A stretch of 64,000 nucleotides of DNA from Methanothermobacter thermautotrophicus (GTDB taxonomy: Archaea; Methanobacteriota; Methanobacteria; Methanobacteriales; Methanothermobacteraceae). The stretch spans positions 197,718-261,717 of the forward strand of contig NZ_QKOF01000007.1 in assembly GCF_014889545.1 (NCBI RefSeq), given 5' to 3'. The notes beneath the pieces are model-generated. The model had not been told where the DNA came from and ran no database searches. It saw nothing but the letters and a program-made list of their open reading frames with translations. A program made the translations under genes and the position numbers. Below are positions 36,200 through 44,616 of the stretch, one piece after another (the first letter of the stretch is position 1; each line of letters opens with the position of its first letter).

Positions 36200-37087
36200 C
36201 TAAAAACTGTATAATGTGTTAAGAAGCTCAAGGGTAACTGACTCCAGGTCCCTCTCATCCAGTTTCTGAAGTATCTCAACTGCAGCCCTGAAACTGGATG
36301 CAACACCATCAGCATCATTCCTTATGAAGTCAAGGGTTCCCAGGAGGACCAGTGCTACTGCAAGGCCAAGCTCATTGTTTGTTTTCCTGAAGAGCCCTTC
36401 AGCCTTTTTAAGGTATCTCCTTGATTCATCAAAGTCCTCATTCTTAAGGGAATAGAGGCCAAGGAGTAAGAGGAGTGAGGCCTCGGTGGATGTGTCACCT
36501 ATATCCCTGGCTATCTGGTGGGCCTCCCTTATCTGTGAGATTGAATCCTCATAGGAACCTGAATCATAGAGTTTGAGGGACTGGACACTCTCAACCAGCC
36601 TGTCAAGGAGGGGCTCGATTACCTTAACATCAACCTCCGGGGCCCCTGATTCGGACTCCTCCTGGAGCCTGTTGATGCTGGCTATGTCCATGGCTTCCTT
36701 GATCTTCTCAACCTCCTTGATCTTCTCCCTGAGATCCGCCCTTAGAGGGGAGTTCACTGATGTGTAGATCCTGAGGGCCTCCTTGAAGTATTCCATGGCA
36801 GTCTTAACCTTTCTCTGGCTCAGGTAGACGTCGCCCATTGAGTCAAGTGCGAAGGCCATGAGTTCCTCGTCATTCATCTCGGAGGCCACCTTGTAGGCCC
36901 TTTCAAGATAATCAAGGGCCTCCCTTGCATCACCTTCCTCAGCGTAGAATCCGGCTATCCTTATGAGGGTGTCGAATTCCTCCTCGAGAAGATCCTCAAG
37001 CTTACGCAGATACTTCTCGAGTGATTCATCCTCATCCTCCCCCTTGAGAAAATCAAAGATTCCAAGAACAGCCAGTATCATCATCAT
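36200..37087 (-). CDS. TPR-repeat protein of the KaiC/GTPase block
   Basis: 295 residues, all helical, with TPR-like units: FYAEEGDAREALDYLERAY, GDVYLSQRKVKTAMEYFKEA in the first half and LGLYSLKNEDFDESRRYLKK, LVLLGTLDFIRNDADGVASS in the second. A coiled-coil-like linker lies between (residues about 120-170). TPR arrays bind partner proteins; in MglA/MglB-type systems such proteins are adaptors. It is on the same strand as and 156 bp downstream of the KaiC-like genes, so it may have its own promoter. Start codon is ambiguous among three ATGs. Confidence 0.75.
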   Translation of the reverse strand: MMMILAVLGIFDFLKGEDEDESLEKYLRKLEDLLEEEFDTLIRIAGFYAEEGDAREALDYLERAYKVASEMNDEELMAFALDSMGDVYLSQRKVKTAMEYFKEALRIYTSVNSPLRADLREKIKEVEKIKEAMDIASINRLQEESESGAPEVDVKVIEPLLDRLVESVQSLKLYDSGSYEDSISQIREAHQIARDIGDTSTEASLLLLLGLYSLKNEDFDESRRYLKKAEGLFRKTNNELGLAVALVLLGTLDFIRNDADGVASSFRAAVEILQKLDERDLESVTLELLNTLYSF

Positions 37088-37243
37088 AGCCCCTGAGATT
37101 TATAATTAATACTATTTCCATCAAGATTTAAATAACTATCCCGGACGTTAAGGTCCCCGGTTAAATCAGGATATTCCAGGAGAATACCCACTATTTTATA
37201 AAATTGATAATCTCAGCCCACGTTAACCCCCTGGTCTGTTATC

Positions 37244-37885
37244 CTAGGGTGCCTCCATCCCTTCACCGCCCCTGACAGCGGACATCACTGATCCATCCAT
37301 ATGGATGTGCACATCAAAGAGGCCCGGTATTTCATCCTCAATATCCTTCTCAGCAACACCCTCAGTATAGACCACCAGTGCAATGCCCCCAGCCTCCCTC
37401 ACACGATCATTGTAGGCCTTCAGAACCCTCATGACAAGTTTCGGGGGGTTGAAAGCAAGCAGAATGGATGCTGAGTCAAAGACGGATACCATGGTGCCCT
37501 CCTCCAGGTAGAGGCTCCTCGTTGATATTCCAACCTTCACCATGAGGTCAGTTGTGTTCTGGAGGGCCGAGTACCTCACATTTCCTGAGTCCTGGGGTCT
37601 ACCCCCTGCAAGACCAGTTGGGAGGTCTATAACATGGAGCTTATCTGCGAATGACTGGATGAACCAGTTAAAGGCCATGGTGTTCCTCTGAAGATCCCTG
37701 TAACCGTATTCAGCAGCTATGAAGAGGCATGGGTTACCAGCCTGGAGGGCCCTGTAGGTGAACTCGGTTGCAAGTACCGTCTTCCCCGCCTTTGGGGGTC
37801 CCGTTAAGAGCATGATGGAGCCTGGCTCAAGTTCTCCGAGAATAGCATCAAGACCAGCTATACCTGTGCTGTAGTTTTCGCTCAT
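37244..37885 (-). CDS. KaiC-like RecA-fold ATPase (first copy)
   Basis: 213 residues from the ATG at 37885, which has GAGGGAT three bases upstream (the longer frame from 37897 would overlap the previous gene). A single RecA/KaiC-type domain with Walker A GPPKAGKTVLA near residue 26, CLFIAAEYGYRDLQRN, and a family motif TDLMVKVGISTRSL, ending with YTEGV and a strand HIHMDGS. It has one domain only, unlike the two-domain circadian KaiC, and its closest relative in the window is the next gene up (37887-38588). Role in the block is probably ATP-driven assembly or signalling. Confidence 0.8.
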   Translation of the reverse strand: MSENYSTGIAGLDAILGELEPGSIMLLTGPPKAGKTVLATEFTYRALQAGNPCLFIAAEYGYRDLQRNTMAFNWFIQSFADKLHVIDLPTGLAGGRPQDSGNVRYSALQNTTDLMVKVGISTRSLYLEEGTMVSVFDSASILLAFNPPKLVMRVLKAYNDRVREAGGIALVVYTEGVAEKDIEDEIPGLFDVHIHMDGSVMSAVRGGEGMEAP

Positions 37886-37886
37886 G

Positions 37887-38588
37887 TTATCCCTCATGGA
37901 GCACCCTGATGCCTGAATCGTCTATTGTGTAGGGGGCGCTGAACCTGCCTGTTCCCACCATCGCCTCAACTGTAAGTTCGGATCCATCCAGGTGTATTAT
38001 GTTATCAACAACTGCCTTGAGCATGGTTTCAACCTTCGGATCAGCCGAACCCTCGGTGTAGGTTACCATGGCTGTTCCACCGGCTTCCTTGATCCTCATT
38101 ATGTAGGCCGTTAGAACACGGACTATCAGCATCTCATCATTGAAGGCCATGAGGGTTGTGAGGGAGTCAAGCACTGACCTGAACATGTTGTAGCGGTTCG
38201 TGATGTTCCTGATGGCAACCCCCAGCTTCACCATAATATCTGTGGGGTTGTGGACCGATGATGAGAAGTATGTGCTGCCCTCATCCCTTGAAGGCCCCGA
38301 TATGCTGGATATGGCGTCTATAACATAGAGCAGTTCCTTCTCCATGTAGGATTCAGGGTCCATACCCAGTACCATCATATTCCTTTTCAGGTCGGATATC
38401 CCGTAATCTGCAGATATGTAGAGGCATGGTTCATCCATCTCAGCCCCACCAGCTGTAAATCCATAGGCAAATATGGATTTACCGACCTTTGGTGGCCCGT
38501 AAACCAGGGTGACCGTGTTTTCAGGTATGGAGACGCCGCCCATGAGTTCATCGAGGCCCCTTATTCCAGAGGGGATTCTGACAATCAT
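37887..38588 (-). CDS. KaiC-like RecA-fold ATPase (second copy)
   Basis: 233 residues. Walker A GPPKVGKSIFA near residue 31, CLYISADYGISDLKRN and TDIMVKLGVAIRNI correspond one to one with 37244-37885, as do RVLTAYIMRIKEAGG and YTEGSAD, so the two genes are an old tandem duplication. It starts directly after the stop of the GTPase fusion gene (no gap) and leads directly into 37885, so it is inside a tight operon. Confidence 0.8.
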   Translation of the reverse strand: MIVRIPSGIRGLDELMGGVSIPENTVTLVYGPPKVGKSIFAYGFTAGGAEMDEPCLYISADYGISDLKRNMMVLGMDPESYMEKELLYVIDAISSISGPSRDEGSTYFSSSVHNPTDIMVKLGVAIRNITNRYNMFRSVLDSLTTLMAFNDEMLIVRVLTAYIMRIKEAGGTAMVTYTEGSADPKVETMLKAVVDNIIHLDGSELTVEAMVGTGRFSAPYTIDDSGIRVLHEG

Positions 38589-39764
38589 TCAACCACCGTA
38601 TAGAAGTCCCAGGAGCGTGTCGAGGGCCTCCATTATACCCCACCCCTCAGTCACCGAGGCAGGTACTATGGGGACCTCGGCTCCGAGTTTCATCTTCTCC
38701 CTGATCTCCTCAGGTGAGAGGGCTCCCGGGAGGTCCTGCTTGTTCGCAACAACGACCTTGGGTATAGCTTCGGCCCTTGTCTTCCTTATCATCTCCTTGG
38801 CCCTTGCGAAGGTCTCGGGTGCGGTTGAATCAACGAGTATGAATGCGCCAACAGCCTCCCTTGAGAGTACGTCAAGTATCATGTCAAATCTCTCCTGGCC
38901 CGGGGTGCCGAAGATGTCTGCCATGAAGCCCTTATATTCAAGATGCCCTATATCCATTGCAATTGTGGTGGGGAAAGCTGAGAGGGCCTTCCTGTCGACC
39001 GAGACAGACTTCGTGGCTATTGCCCTGACGAAGCTTGATTTACCGGAGTTGTAGGGGCCTGTTACGAGTATCTTGGGCACATAAACCTTCACTCCCCCGG
39101 GCTGTACAACAAAGAAGAGAACCATGGTTGATGGGGGCTCTGACCAGGCTGAATTGGCCACCATGAAACCCTGCCCTATTATGACCCTCTCCTCGATTGT
39201 TCTGAGATCCACAACACAGTCCATGGTCTCCCTGATTCTATCAATCAGTTCCTGTTCATAGTCCCATTCCGTGAAGAGGTAGACAAGGTTCACTTCAAGT
39301 TCGGAGGCCCTCCTGTTCCAGGCTTCAACTATTTCAAGGGTTTCACCGTTGCCAAGGTAGTCTATAATCACCGAGAGGTTGTTTATTACCCCAACACCGC
39401 CGGGTATATCATCTATGGCCCTGAGAACAACGTCCTTTATCTCTGAGTAGTCATTAACAGTGTAACGCTGATCTGAGGGCATTCCAAGGAATGGTGAGCT
39501 GCCATCTACAAAGAAAACATTGCCATTTTCAATCCGGGACTCTATATCCCAGCCGTATGACCTGAATTCGTATATTATGCTTTCAGGTTCCCCAACATTT
39601 GTGAATATGAAACCTGCACTCCCTTCCTCAAGGCGGCCGTTGAGCATCTGGTAACCGAAGGCCTCATAGTCAACACCGGGGGATGCTGAGAACATGATGG
39701 ATGCGCCCTCCTTTACTCCGCCGCCCAGCAGGTCATCAAGTTTCGGGATGTAGGTCTTCTTCAT
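38589..39764 (-). CDS. Fusion of a degenerate KaiC-like domain and a Ras-like GTPase
   Basis: 391 residues from ATG 39764. Residues 1-215 follow the KaiC/RecA fold, but the P-loop position reads [11 protein letters not shown], lacking GKT, so this half should not hydrolyse ATP. Residues about 230-391 are a small GTPase: G1 GPYNSGKSS (236-244), switch Thr in FPTTIAMD, G3 [11 protein letters not shown] (283-293), G4 NKQD (341-344), G5 VPAS. The GTPGQ wording with intact Gln is like MglA/Arf-type prokaryotic GTPases. Roadblock/LC7 protein is encoded immediately upstream, the usual GAP/regulator for such GTPases. Very unusual domain pairing. Confidence 0.85.
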   Translation of the reverse strand: MKKTYIPKLDDLLGGGVKEGASIMFSASPGVDYEAFGYQMLNGRLEEGSAGFIFTNVGEPESIIYEFRSYGWDIESRIENGNVFFVDGSSPFLGMPSDQRYTVNDYSEIKDVVLRAIDDIPGGVGVINNLSVIIDYLGNGETLEIVEAWNRRASELEVNLVYLFTEWDYEQELIDRIRETMDCVVDLRTIEERVIIGQGFMVANSAWSEPPSTMVLFFVVQPGGVKVYVPKILVTGPYNSGKSSFVRAIATKSVSVDRKALSAFPTTIAMDIGHLEYKGFMADIFGTPGQERFDMILDVLSREAVGAFILVDSTAPETFARAKEMIRKTRAEAIPKVVVANKQDLPGALSPEEIREKMKLGAEVPIVPASVTEGWGIMEALDTLLGLLYGG

Positions 39765-39766
39765 GT

Positions 39767-40144
39767 TCACATCTCCCTGAGAATCTCATCCACCTGTGCT
39801 GCGCGTGAATCCATCTCAAATAGGAGAAGCCCGAGCTGGGCCTCAGGTTCTGCAAGGGCCGTGAATATGGCCTTCTCACCTGCAGGTTTGAGTATGATTA
39901 TCCCCTTCTCGGTCCTGACGGTTATCTCAGAAACAGTTCCAGTGTTCATCTGACCTGAAGCGGCCTCTGCAGCGCCCATTATAGTAGAACAGAGGGCTGA
40001 GAATATCCTTGCATCAACGTCAGGGGGTGTCCTTGCATTTATGAGGAGCCCCTCCTTTGAAACAATACCCGCAGCCCTTATCTGACCCACCTGCATAAAA
40101 GCAGATAGCACATCATCCAGTTTTTCCTTCTTAGTCTTGGTCAT
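39767..40144 (-). CDS. Roadblock/LC7 family regulator (MglB-like)
   Basis: 125 residues from the ATG at 40144 (a TTG one codon upstream is also possible); GGGGTG lies upstream. The compact alpha/beta fold has [33 protein letters not shown], and [18 protein letters not shown], as in roadblock/LC7 domains. In MglA/MglB systems this protein is the GTPase-activating partner. It opens the operon: the GTPase fusion, two KaiC-like ATPases follow with gaps of 0-2 bp. Confidence 0.8.
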   Translation of the reverse strand: MTKTKKEKLDDVLSAFMQVGQIRAAGIVSKEGLLINARTPPDVDARIFSALCSTIMGAAEAASGQMNTGTVSEITVRTEKGIIILKPAGEKAIFTALAEPEAQLGLLLFEMDSRAAQVDEILREM

Positions 40145-40317
40145 CAATACACCCCAGTAAGCCTGTGCCCGGCTATAAGCCGCATGTCCCGGTGAAGATT
40201 ATTAAAGACTAATTATGTTACTGGCCATTTATATCCCTTTAGATTTTTGTCGCCTCACACCACAACCCGCACCACCTCCAGAGAACACAGACCACCAACA
40301 TTTACAGAAAACACCCA

Positions 40318-40902
40318 CTACACCCACACCGCCTCTGATGTTGTGAATACATAGTGATCTGAAAAGGCAGGGTTATGGTATGTGTTTGTGAGTTTCTCTG
40401 TACCGAATGTCCTTGAGATGGATCTTCTCATGCAGAAGTTAACACGGTCGGAGATGGACTCCTTCAGGGATGGTTTCATGGGTGGACCAGATAGCCATGC
40501 CCTTAAACGGAATTTTCTCATCCTGTAGGTGCTGCTGTAGCCATCGTCAATCATTTCGACCCTCACAACCCTCACACTGGATGGCTCAAGTAATTCCGGC
40601 TTAGCGGACTGGTACTCCTCAAAGGTGACCCCCGGGTAGACAGCCAGGGTGTCAGCTGTGGCACCCTCAGATGCCCCTGTCCTTGCAGCTGAGTGGGCCT
40701 CCATCAGTTCAAGGTGGAACTGTATCTGCCCTGCAAAGATGATCGCCAGTAGCACTGAGATGCCAGCCAGCATCATGTACTCTGCTGCCGCCTGACCCCT
40801 GAGGGACCCTGATGCACTCCATCTGAAATCCTGCACCTCAAACCTGATGATGGTGCAGAAGTCCCTGATCCATGAGAGAGCACTCCATCTGAAATCCTGC
40901 AC
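40318..40902 (-). CDS. Class III signal peptide pilin-like protein with an extended leader
   Basis: 194 residues. The motif SLRGQAAAEYMMLAGISVLL fits a class III (EppA-type) prepilin: cleavage after Gly36, a Q-x-x-x-E-Y stretch and a hydrophobic helix of about 20 residues. The start is a GTG at 40902 with GGAGG seven bases upstream. The 22 residues before the motif repeat QDFRWSA because of a 66-bp in-frame duplication, so the leader is 36 instead of about 14 residues. The rest is soluble beta-rich. It lies 12 bp after the gene at 40915-41355. Probably a minor pilin or adhesin. Confidence 0.7.
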   Translation of the reverse strand: MQDFRWSALSWIRDFCTIIRFEVQDFRWSASGSLRGQAAAEYMMLAGISVLLAIIFAGQIQFHLELMEAHSAARTGASEGATADTLAVYPGVTFEEYQSAKPELLEPSSVRVVRVEMIDDGYSSTYRMRKFRLRAWLSGPPMKPSLKESISDRVNFCMRRSISRTFGTEKLTNTYHNPAFSDHYVFTTSEAVWV

Positions 40903-40904
40903 CT
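40814..40904. repeat. 66-bp in-frame duplication in the 5' end of the pilin-like gene
   Basis: The 25-bp GCACTCCATCTGAAATCCTG... sequence occurs at 40814-40838 and 40880-40904, 66 bp (22 codons) apart. The duplication keeps the frame and inserts a second copy of QDFRWSA. The outer copy keeps the ribosome binding site and GTG; the inner GTG has none. Confidence 0.9.
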
Positions 40905-40914
40905 GAGACCCTCC

Positions 40915-41355
40915 TCAGCTCACCCCTGATACCATGATAACAGTCCTGTTATTCCTGATGGTGTTCCTGATGGAGTACCTCCTCCCGGGTTCAAGGTGGA
41001 CCCCTGAGGTCCTTCCATAAGCATCAGCGACAATCACAGGGTAAATGCTGGAGAAACCCCTCTGGCCGTCTGCCCAGCCATAGACACCGCTTGAGTTGAT
41101 GAACACTCTGTATCCTGCAGTGTGGTTGAGGCGCTCTGGGAGTTCCACAACCACCTCATGACCGGCTCCGCCTGCAGTGGCAAGGTTGACTGCCTCCGCC
41201 ACATTATCTAGGAGTATCCTCATCTCAAGGAGCTTCTCATCAGAGTATACACCTTCAAGCCTTGCACCGGCAATCGACACCATCACCGATGCAATGAGCA
41301 CTGTGAAGAAGAGCCATGTTATGGCATCTGCTGTCACAACACCCTCTGAATCCAT
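40915..41355 (-). CDS. Type IV pilin-like membrane protein
   Basis: 146 residues: a short leader (MDSEGVVTADAI), one hydrophobic helix (TWLFFTVLIASVMVSIAGARL, about 13-33), then a soluble domain with a beta-rich end (NTIRNNRTVIMVSG). The layout resembles archaeal pilin-like proteins with the helix at the N-terminus, but the Q-x-x-x-E-Y processing motif of its neighbour is absent. It precedes and probably shares a transcript with 40318-40902. Confidence 0.65.
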   Translation of the reverse strand: MDSEGVVTADAITWLFFTVLIASVMVSIAGARLEGVYSDEKLLEMRILLDNVAEAVNLATAGGAGHEVVVELPERLNHTAGYRVFINSSGVYGWADGQRGFSSIYPVIVADAYGRTSGVHLEPGRRYSIRNTIRNNRTVIMVSGVS

Positions 41356-41433
41356 GAGAATTAATTAATAAATTTTATTATATAAATATTACTAACGCTG
41401 GTGTATTATATGTTGATGTGCATAGAGTGTAAC

Positions 41434-41862
41434 ATGTACTCACTTGTGGTCTTCACTGGAGGCCCCCACAACCTCCATGAACTTGAGGAGTTCATCGAGG
41501 ACGCCGGCGGCGTCATAATCCGGAAGGATACATTCAGTGTCCATCGAGGCCAGTACTTCCTTAGAAACGAGGTCAGGGTCCTCTGCATAATCCCCAGCTG
41601 CGATGAGGATGCCCTCACTGAAACAGCCCGCAGAATAAAGGGGGAAGTGGAGGGCCTTGATGCTGATGATGAAACCAGGGAGCGGATTGAGTCCCTCCTG
41701 AGTGTATACGACCAGCTTGCAGTGGAACCATCATGGACAGCTGAGGACGAAATCGGAGTGGATGAGGGGCTACTCCATGATATGGTGGAGATGAAGCTCC
41801 TGGAGGTAAGACGAAGGGATGGTGTAAATCAGTACCGTCTGTCATTGAGCGGCAGAAAATGA
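41434..41862 (+). CDS. Conserved protein of unknown function
   Basis: 142 residues from ATG 41434; frames begin earlier at 41401 but conserved-looking sequence starts MYSLVVFTGGPHNLHELEEF. Cytosolic alpha/beta followed by a helical C-terminus with a winged-helix-like end (MKLLEVRRRDGVNQYRLSLSG). I do not recognise the family. A TATA-like tract (TTATTATATAAATATT) lies about 50 bp upstream; the pilin-like genes run the other way from the same region. Confidence 0.6.
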   Translation: MYSLVVFTGGPHNLHELEEFIEDAGGVIIRKDTFSVHRGQYFLRNEVRVLCIIPSCDEDALTETARRIKGEVEGLDADDETRERIESLLSVYDQLAVEPSWTAEDEIGVDEGLLHDMVEMKLLEVRRRDGVNQYRLSLSGRK

Positions 41863-41939
41863 CATGGAACATACCAGAGCCATGAAGCCCATCAATGACA
41901 CCATATGATTCACCATACTTTATAGTGGAGGACTTGAAA

Positions 41940-42167
41940 ATGGTAGATGAAATAAAGCAGCTCGTGATAGGTATAAGCAGGGAAGGAGAAATAATTGTGA
42001 AGAGCAACCGGGGCCGTATATACCCGGTTAAGTTGTCGGATGACCTTGATTTCAGCTGTGAAGACCTCTTCAAGCACACTGATATGGAACTCTACGCCAC
42101 CATCAACACCAAAACCCAGCCATGGGAATGCGTATCAATAGAATACTCTATACCATTGAAGCCATGA
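41940..42167 (+). CDS. Small conserved protein of unknown function
   Basis: 75 residues from ATG 41940, which has GGAGG eight bases upstream; an earlier ATG at 41895 has none. Predicted beta-rich (LVIGISREGEIIVKSNRGRI). No domain recognised. Follows 41434-41862 by 77 bp. Confidence 0.6.
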   Translation: MVDEIKQLVIGISREGEIIVKSNRGRIYPVKLSDDLDFSCEDLFKHTDMELYATINTKTQPWECVSIEYSIPLKP

Positions 42168-42240
42168 GCCACTGATCCCTGAATTTTACACACATCATCA
42201 ATAAATACACCCTACCACAGATAATGCTGTGGAGGATAGC

Positions 42241-42486
42241 ATGAGAGGAGAAGCCTTCATAACAGCAGGAATAATTCTGATAGTGGCAGGTATACTTCTG
42301 ACCTTCATAGGAGGGGCCATAAACGCTGGCTCCCAGTCAAAGGAGAAGGGTGAGGTGAGGACCGCCGGGGTAGTCATGATAGGCCCCATACCCATAATCT
42401 TTGGGAGCGACAGGGAAATGGCAATAACCGGCGTGGTCCTGGCACTGATCCTCATGATTGTGGCATATCTCCTCTTCTACAGATAG
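42241..42486 (+). CDS. Small two-helix membrane protein (DUF131/TIGR00304-like)
   Basis: 81 residues from ATG 42241, with GGAGG five bases upstream. Two hydrophobic helices (AFITAGIILIVAGILLTFIG and AITGVVLALILMIVAYLLF) flank a loop with GVVMIGPIPIIFGSD, as in the TIGR00304/DUF131 archaeal membrane family. Function unknown. It lies 11 bp before the DUF166 gene. Confidence 0.75.
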   Translation: MRGEAFITAGIILIVAGILLTFIGGAINAGSQSKEKGEVRTAGVVMIGPIPIIFGSDREMAITGVVLALILMIVAYLLFYR

Positions 42487-42497
42487 GGGTGTAAAAT

Positions 42498-43382
42498 TTG
42501 AGGATCATAATGGTGACAGCAGGTAATTACGGTGCAAGGATAGTCAACACAATGGCACTCCACGGCCTCGCCCCACAGATCATGACTGTCTTCGACTACA
42601 CAGGGGAGAGCAGCGATTTCCTCGATGACCCATCATCCCTTCTCCCGGCCAGGACCCCGGCGGCGGACCTCACAGTTGCAGCTGGACTCATGGGTGACAT
42701 GAACCTTGTTGCAGCTGAGATAGCGTCTGAATCAGGGTCAGAGGGTATCATTGTGGAATCACATGCCCCTGGCCAGCTCCCTGATGGCCTGAGATCTGAG
42801 ATCGATTCCATGGTGGAATGTGCCGTCTTCCCGGCACCCTTCTGCTCCCTTGAACCCGTGGGGAACCCCTCCATAGATACCTTCGCATCCAGGTTCGGGA
42901 AACCCGAGGTTGAGATGGATGGGAATGAGAGGGTGCTGTCTGTGAGGGTTAAAAGGAGCGCACCCTGCGGTTCAACATTCTATGTTGCAGAGAACATAAG
43001 GGGGGTCCCCCTGGAGGATGTTGACGTGGTGGCGGGTGAAAAATTCCACAACTACCCCTGTCTTGCATCCATGGAGGTTGATCCATGTTTCGGGGATACC
43101 CATCTCCATGTGGCAGGTTACCTCACCAGGGAGGCCTTCAAGAGGGCCGCGGGGGTGCCGGGTGTCCATGCAGAGGTTGATCCTGAATTCTGCCAGGGAG
43201 CCGAATGCGGATTCCTATGCATGGAGGTCTGCCCCCTTGTGAGGTTATCCCGGGGGACAATAGTGGGGGGTGTGACTGCAGAGGTTGATCCCTTCTCCTG
43301 TGGTGCCTGTGAGAAGTGCATGAGGGAATGTCCATCAGGGGCCATAAAAATGAGGGGCCCCGTACAGATAAGCAGGGGATGA
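42498..43382 (+). CDS. DUF166 protein with C-terminal dicluster ferredoxin domain
   Basis: 294 residues from a TTG at 42498 with GGGGTG upstream. The N-terminal about 200 residues are the DUF166 domain (ARIVNTMALHGLAPQIMTVF, SEGIIVESHAPGQLP, CAVFPAPFCSLEP). The last 60 residues have a ferredoxin-like cysteine set, CQGAECGFLCMEVCP and FSCGACEKCMRECP, for iron-sulfur clusters. The enzyme activity is not known. Its final bases form the ribosome binding site of the cbiF-like gene. Confidence 0.8.
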   Translation: MRIIMVTAGNYGARIVNTMALHGLAPQIMTVFDYTGESSDFLDDPSSLLPARTPAADLTVAAGLMGDMNLVAAEIASESGSEGIIVESHAPGQLPDGLRSEIDSMVECAVFPAPFCSLEPVGNPSIDTFASRFGKPEVEMDGNERVLSVRVKRSAPCGSTFYVAENIRGVPLEDVDVVAGEKFHNYPCLASMEVDPCFGDTHLHVAGYLTREAFKRAAGVPGVHAEVDPEFCQGAECGFLCMEVCPLVRLSRGTIVGGVTAEVDPFSCGACEKCMRECPSGAIKMRGPVQISRG

Positions 43383-43386
43383 TAAT

Positions 43387-44181
43387 CTGAGTGAAAAGGA
43401 AAATTCAGAGACATTTAAGGATGAAAAAACCGGGACCGTCATATTCATGGGCGCAGGGCCAGGAGACCCTGAACTCATAACACTGAAGGCTGTGCGCGCC
43501 CTCGAAAGGGCTGATGTTGTAATATATGCAGGGTCACTTGTAAACAGGGATATACTGGAATATGCGCCTGAAGATGCAGAGGTCCACAACAGTGCACACA
43601 TGGACCTCAGGGAGATAACAGATATAATGGTGGATGCCTGCAGGGCAGGGAAGACCGTTGCAAGGGTTCACACCGGCGACCCATCAATCTATGGGGCCAT
43701 AAAGGAGCAGATGAGGGTCCTTGAGAGGGAAGGCATACCCTACACCATCATACCCGGTGTGAGTTCTGTCTTTGCAGCCGCCGCCGCACTTAACACTGAG
43801 CTGACCCTCCCTGAAATTTCACAGACCGTCATAATAACAAGGCCCGCTGGAAGGACACCTGTACCCCCCGGTGAGGATCTTGAGGAGCTTGCAGTCCATG
43901 GCTCAACCATGTGCATATTTCTGGGTGTCCATATGATAGGGGAGGTTGCAGAAAAACTCATGACCCACTATCCCCCTGAAACCCCGGTGGCCGTTGTTAA
44001 GAGGGCTTCCTGGCCGGATGAGGAGATTGTGAGGGGCACCCTCTCTGATATAGCTGAAAGGGTGAGGGCTGCGGGTATAGGTAAGACTGCCATGATCATT
44101 GTGGGGAGAGTGCTTGAACCAGGGGACTTCAAACCATCCAAACTCTATGATGCCGGTTTCAGCCATGAATACCGGCCCTGA
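43387..44181 (+). CDS. cbiF: Cobalt-precorrin-4 C11-methyltransferase, probable CUG start
   Basis: SAM-dependent methylation of C11 in corrin ring synthesis. Motifs: FMGAGPGDPELITLKAVRAL, ARVHTGDPSIYGAI, YTIIPGVSSVFAAAAALNTELTLPEI and TVIITRPAGRTPVP. The first ATG (43447) would remove beta-strand 1, which in the family begins just before GAGPGDPEL, and it has no ribosome binding site. GGGGATGAT (43375-43383) lies three bases before a CTG at 43387 in frame, giving 264 residues. Starts 4 bp after DUF166 and is probably co-transcribed with it. Confidence 0.9.
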   Translation: MSEKENSETFKDEKTGTVIFMGAGPGDPELITLKAVRALERADVVIYAGSLVNRDILEYAPEDAEVHNSAHMDLREITDIMVDACRAGKTVARVHTGDPSIYGAIKEQMRVLEREGIPYTIIPGVSSVFAAAAALNTELTLPEISQTVIITRPAGRTPVPPGEDLEELAVHGSTMCIFLGVHMIGEVAEKLMTHYPPETPVAVVKRASWPDEEIVRGTLSDIAERVRAAGIGKTAMIIVGRVLEPGDFKPSKLYDAGFSHEYRP

Positions 44182-44196
44182 CACCTTTTGATGATA

Positions 44197-44580
44197 TCAG
44201 AAGGTAACAAGCTTTATGTGTTTCATTTTGCCGCAGGCAAGGAACCTCTCTGCAAGTTCTCTGACCCTCGCAGATTCACCCTCAATTATGAAGAGCTCGA
44301 GACAGTTCCCGTCCTTGAGGTGGCTGTGGAGCTGGGTGCCTATTATATCCTCATAGTCATGTTTTATCTGTGTGACCAGGTCCTCAACCCTCCTCGGGTG
44401 TATGAGGAATAACACAGCATTTATTTCACCATTGAATTCGCTCAGATTCTTTTTCTCATCGATAAGCATCCTTGCAGCTACCCTTATTACGTCGGAACGC
44501 CCTGAAAATCCCAGCTCATCCCGCAGGGCATCTATCTCCTCAAGGAGCTTTTCACTGAGTGAAACACTGACAACAACCAT
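44197..44580 (-). CDS. nikR: NikR-like metal-responsive repressor
   Basis: 127 residues. N-terminal ribbon-helix-helix ([20 protein letters not shown], then [15 protein letters not shown]) for DNA binding, and a C-terminal ACT-like domain with all four nickel-site residues of NikR: His74 in QIKHDYEDI, His85 and His87 in [10 protein letters not shown], Cys93 in GNCLELF. It is divergent from the znuABC-type genes and convergent with cbiF. It probably senses Ni (or Co) and controls one or both directions from the shared region. A TATA-like tract (ATATTTATAT at 44601-44610) lies about 25 bp upstream, suggesting a nearly leaderless transcript. Confidence 0.88.
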   Translation of the reverse strand: MVVVSVSLSEKLLEEIDALRDELGFSGRSDVIRVAARMLIDEKKNLSEFNGEINAVLFLIHPRRVEDLVTQIKHDYEDIIGTQLHSHLKDGNCLELFIIEGESARVRELAERFLACGKMKHIKLVTF

Positions 44581-44616
44581 GTAAGACCCTATATTAATAA
44601 ATATTTATATACTTTA

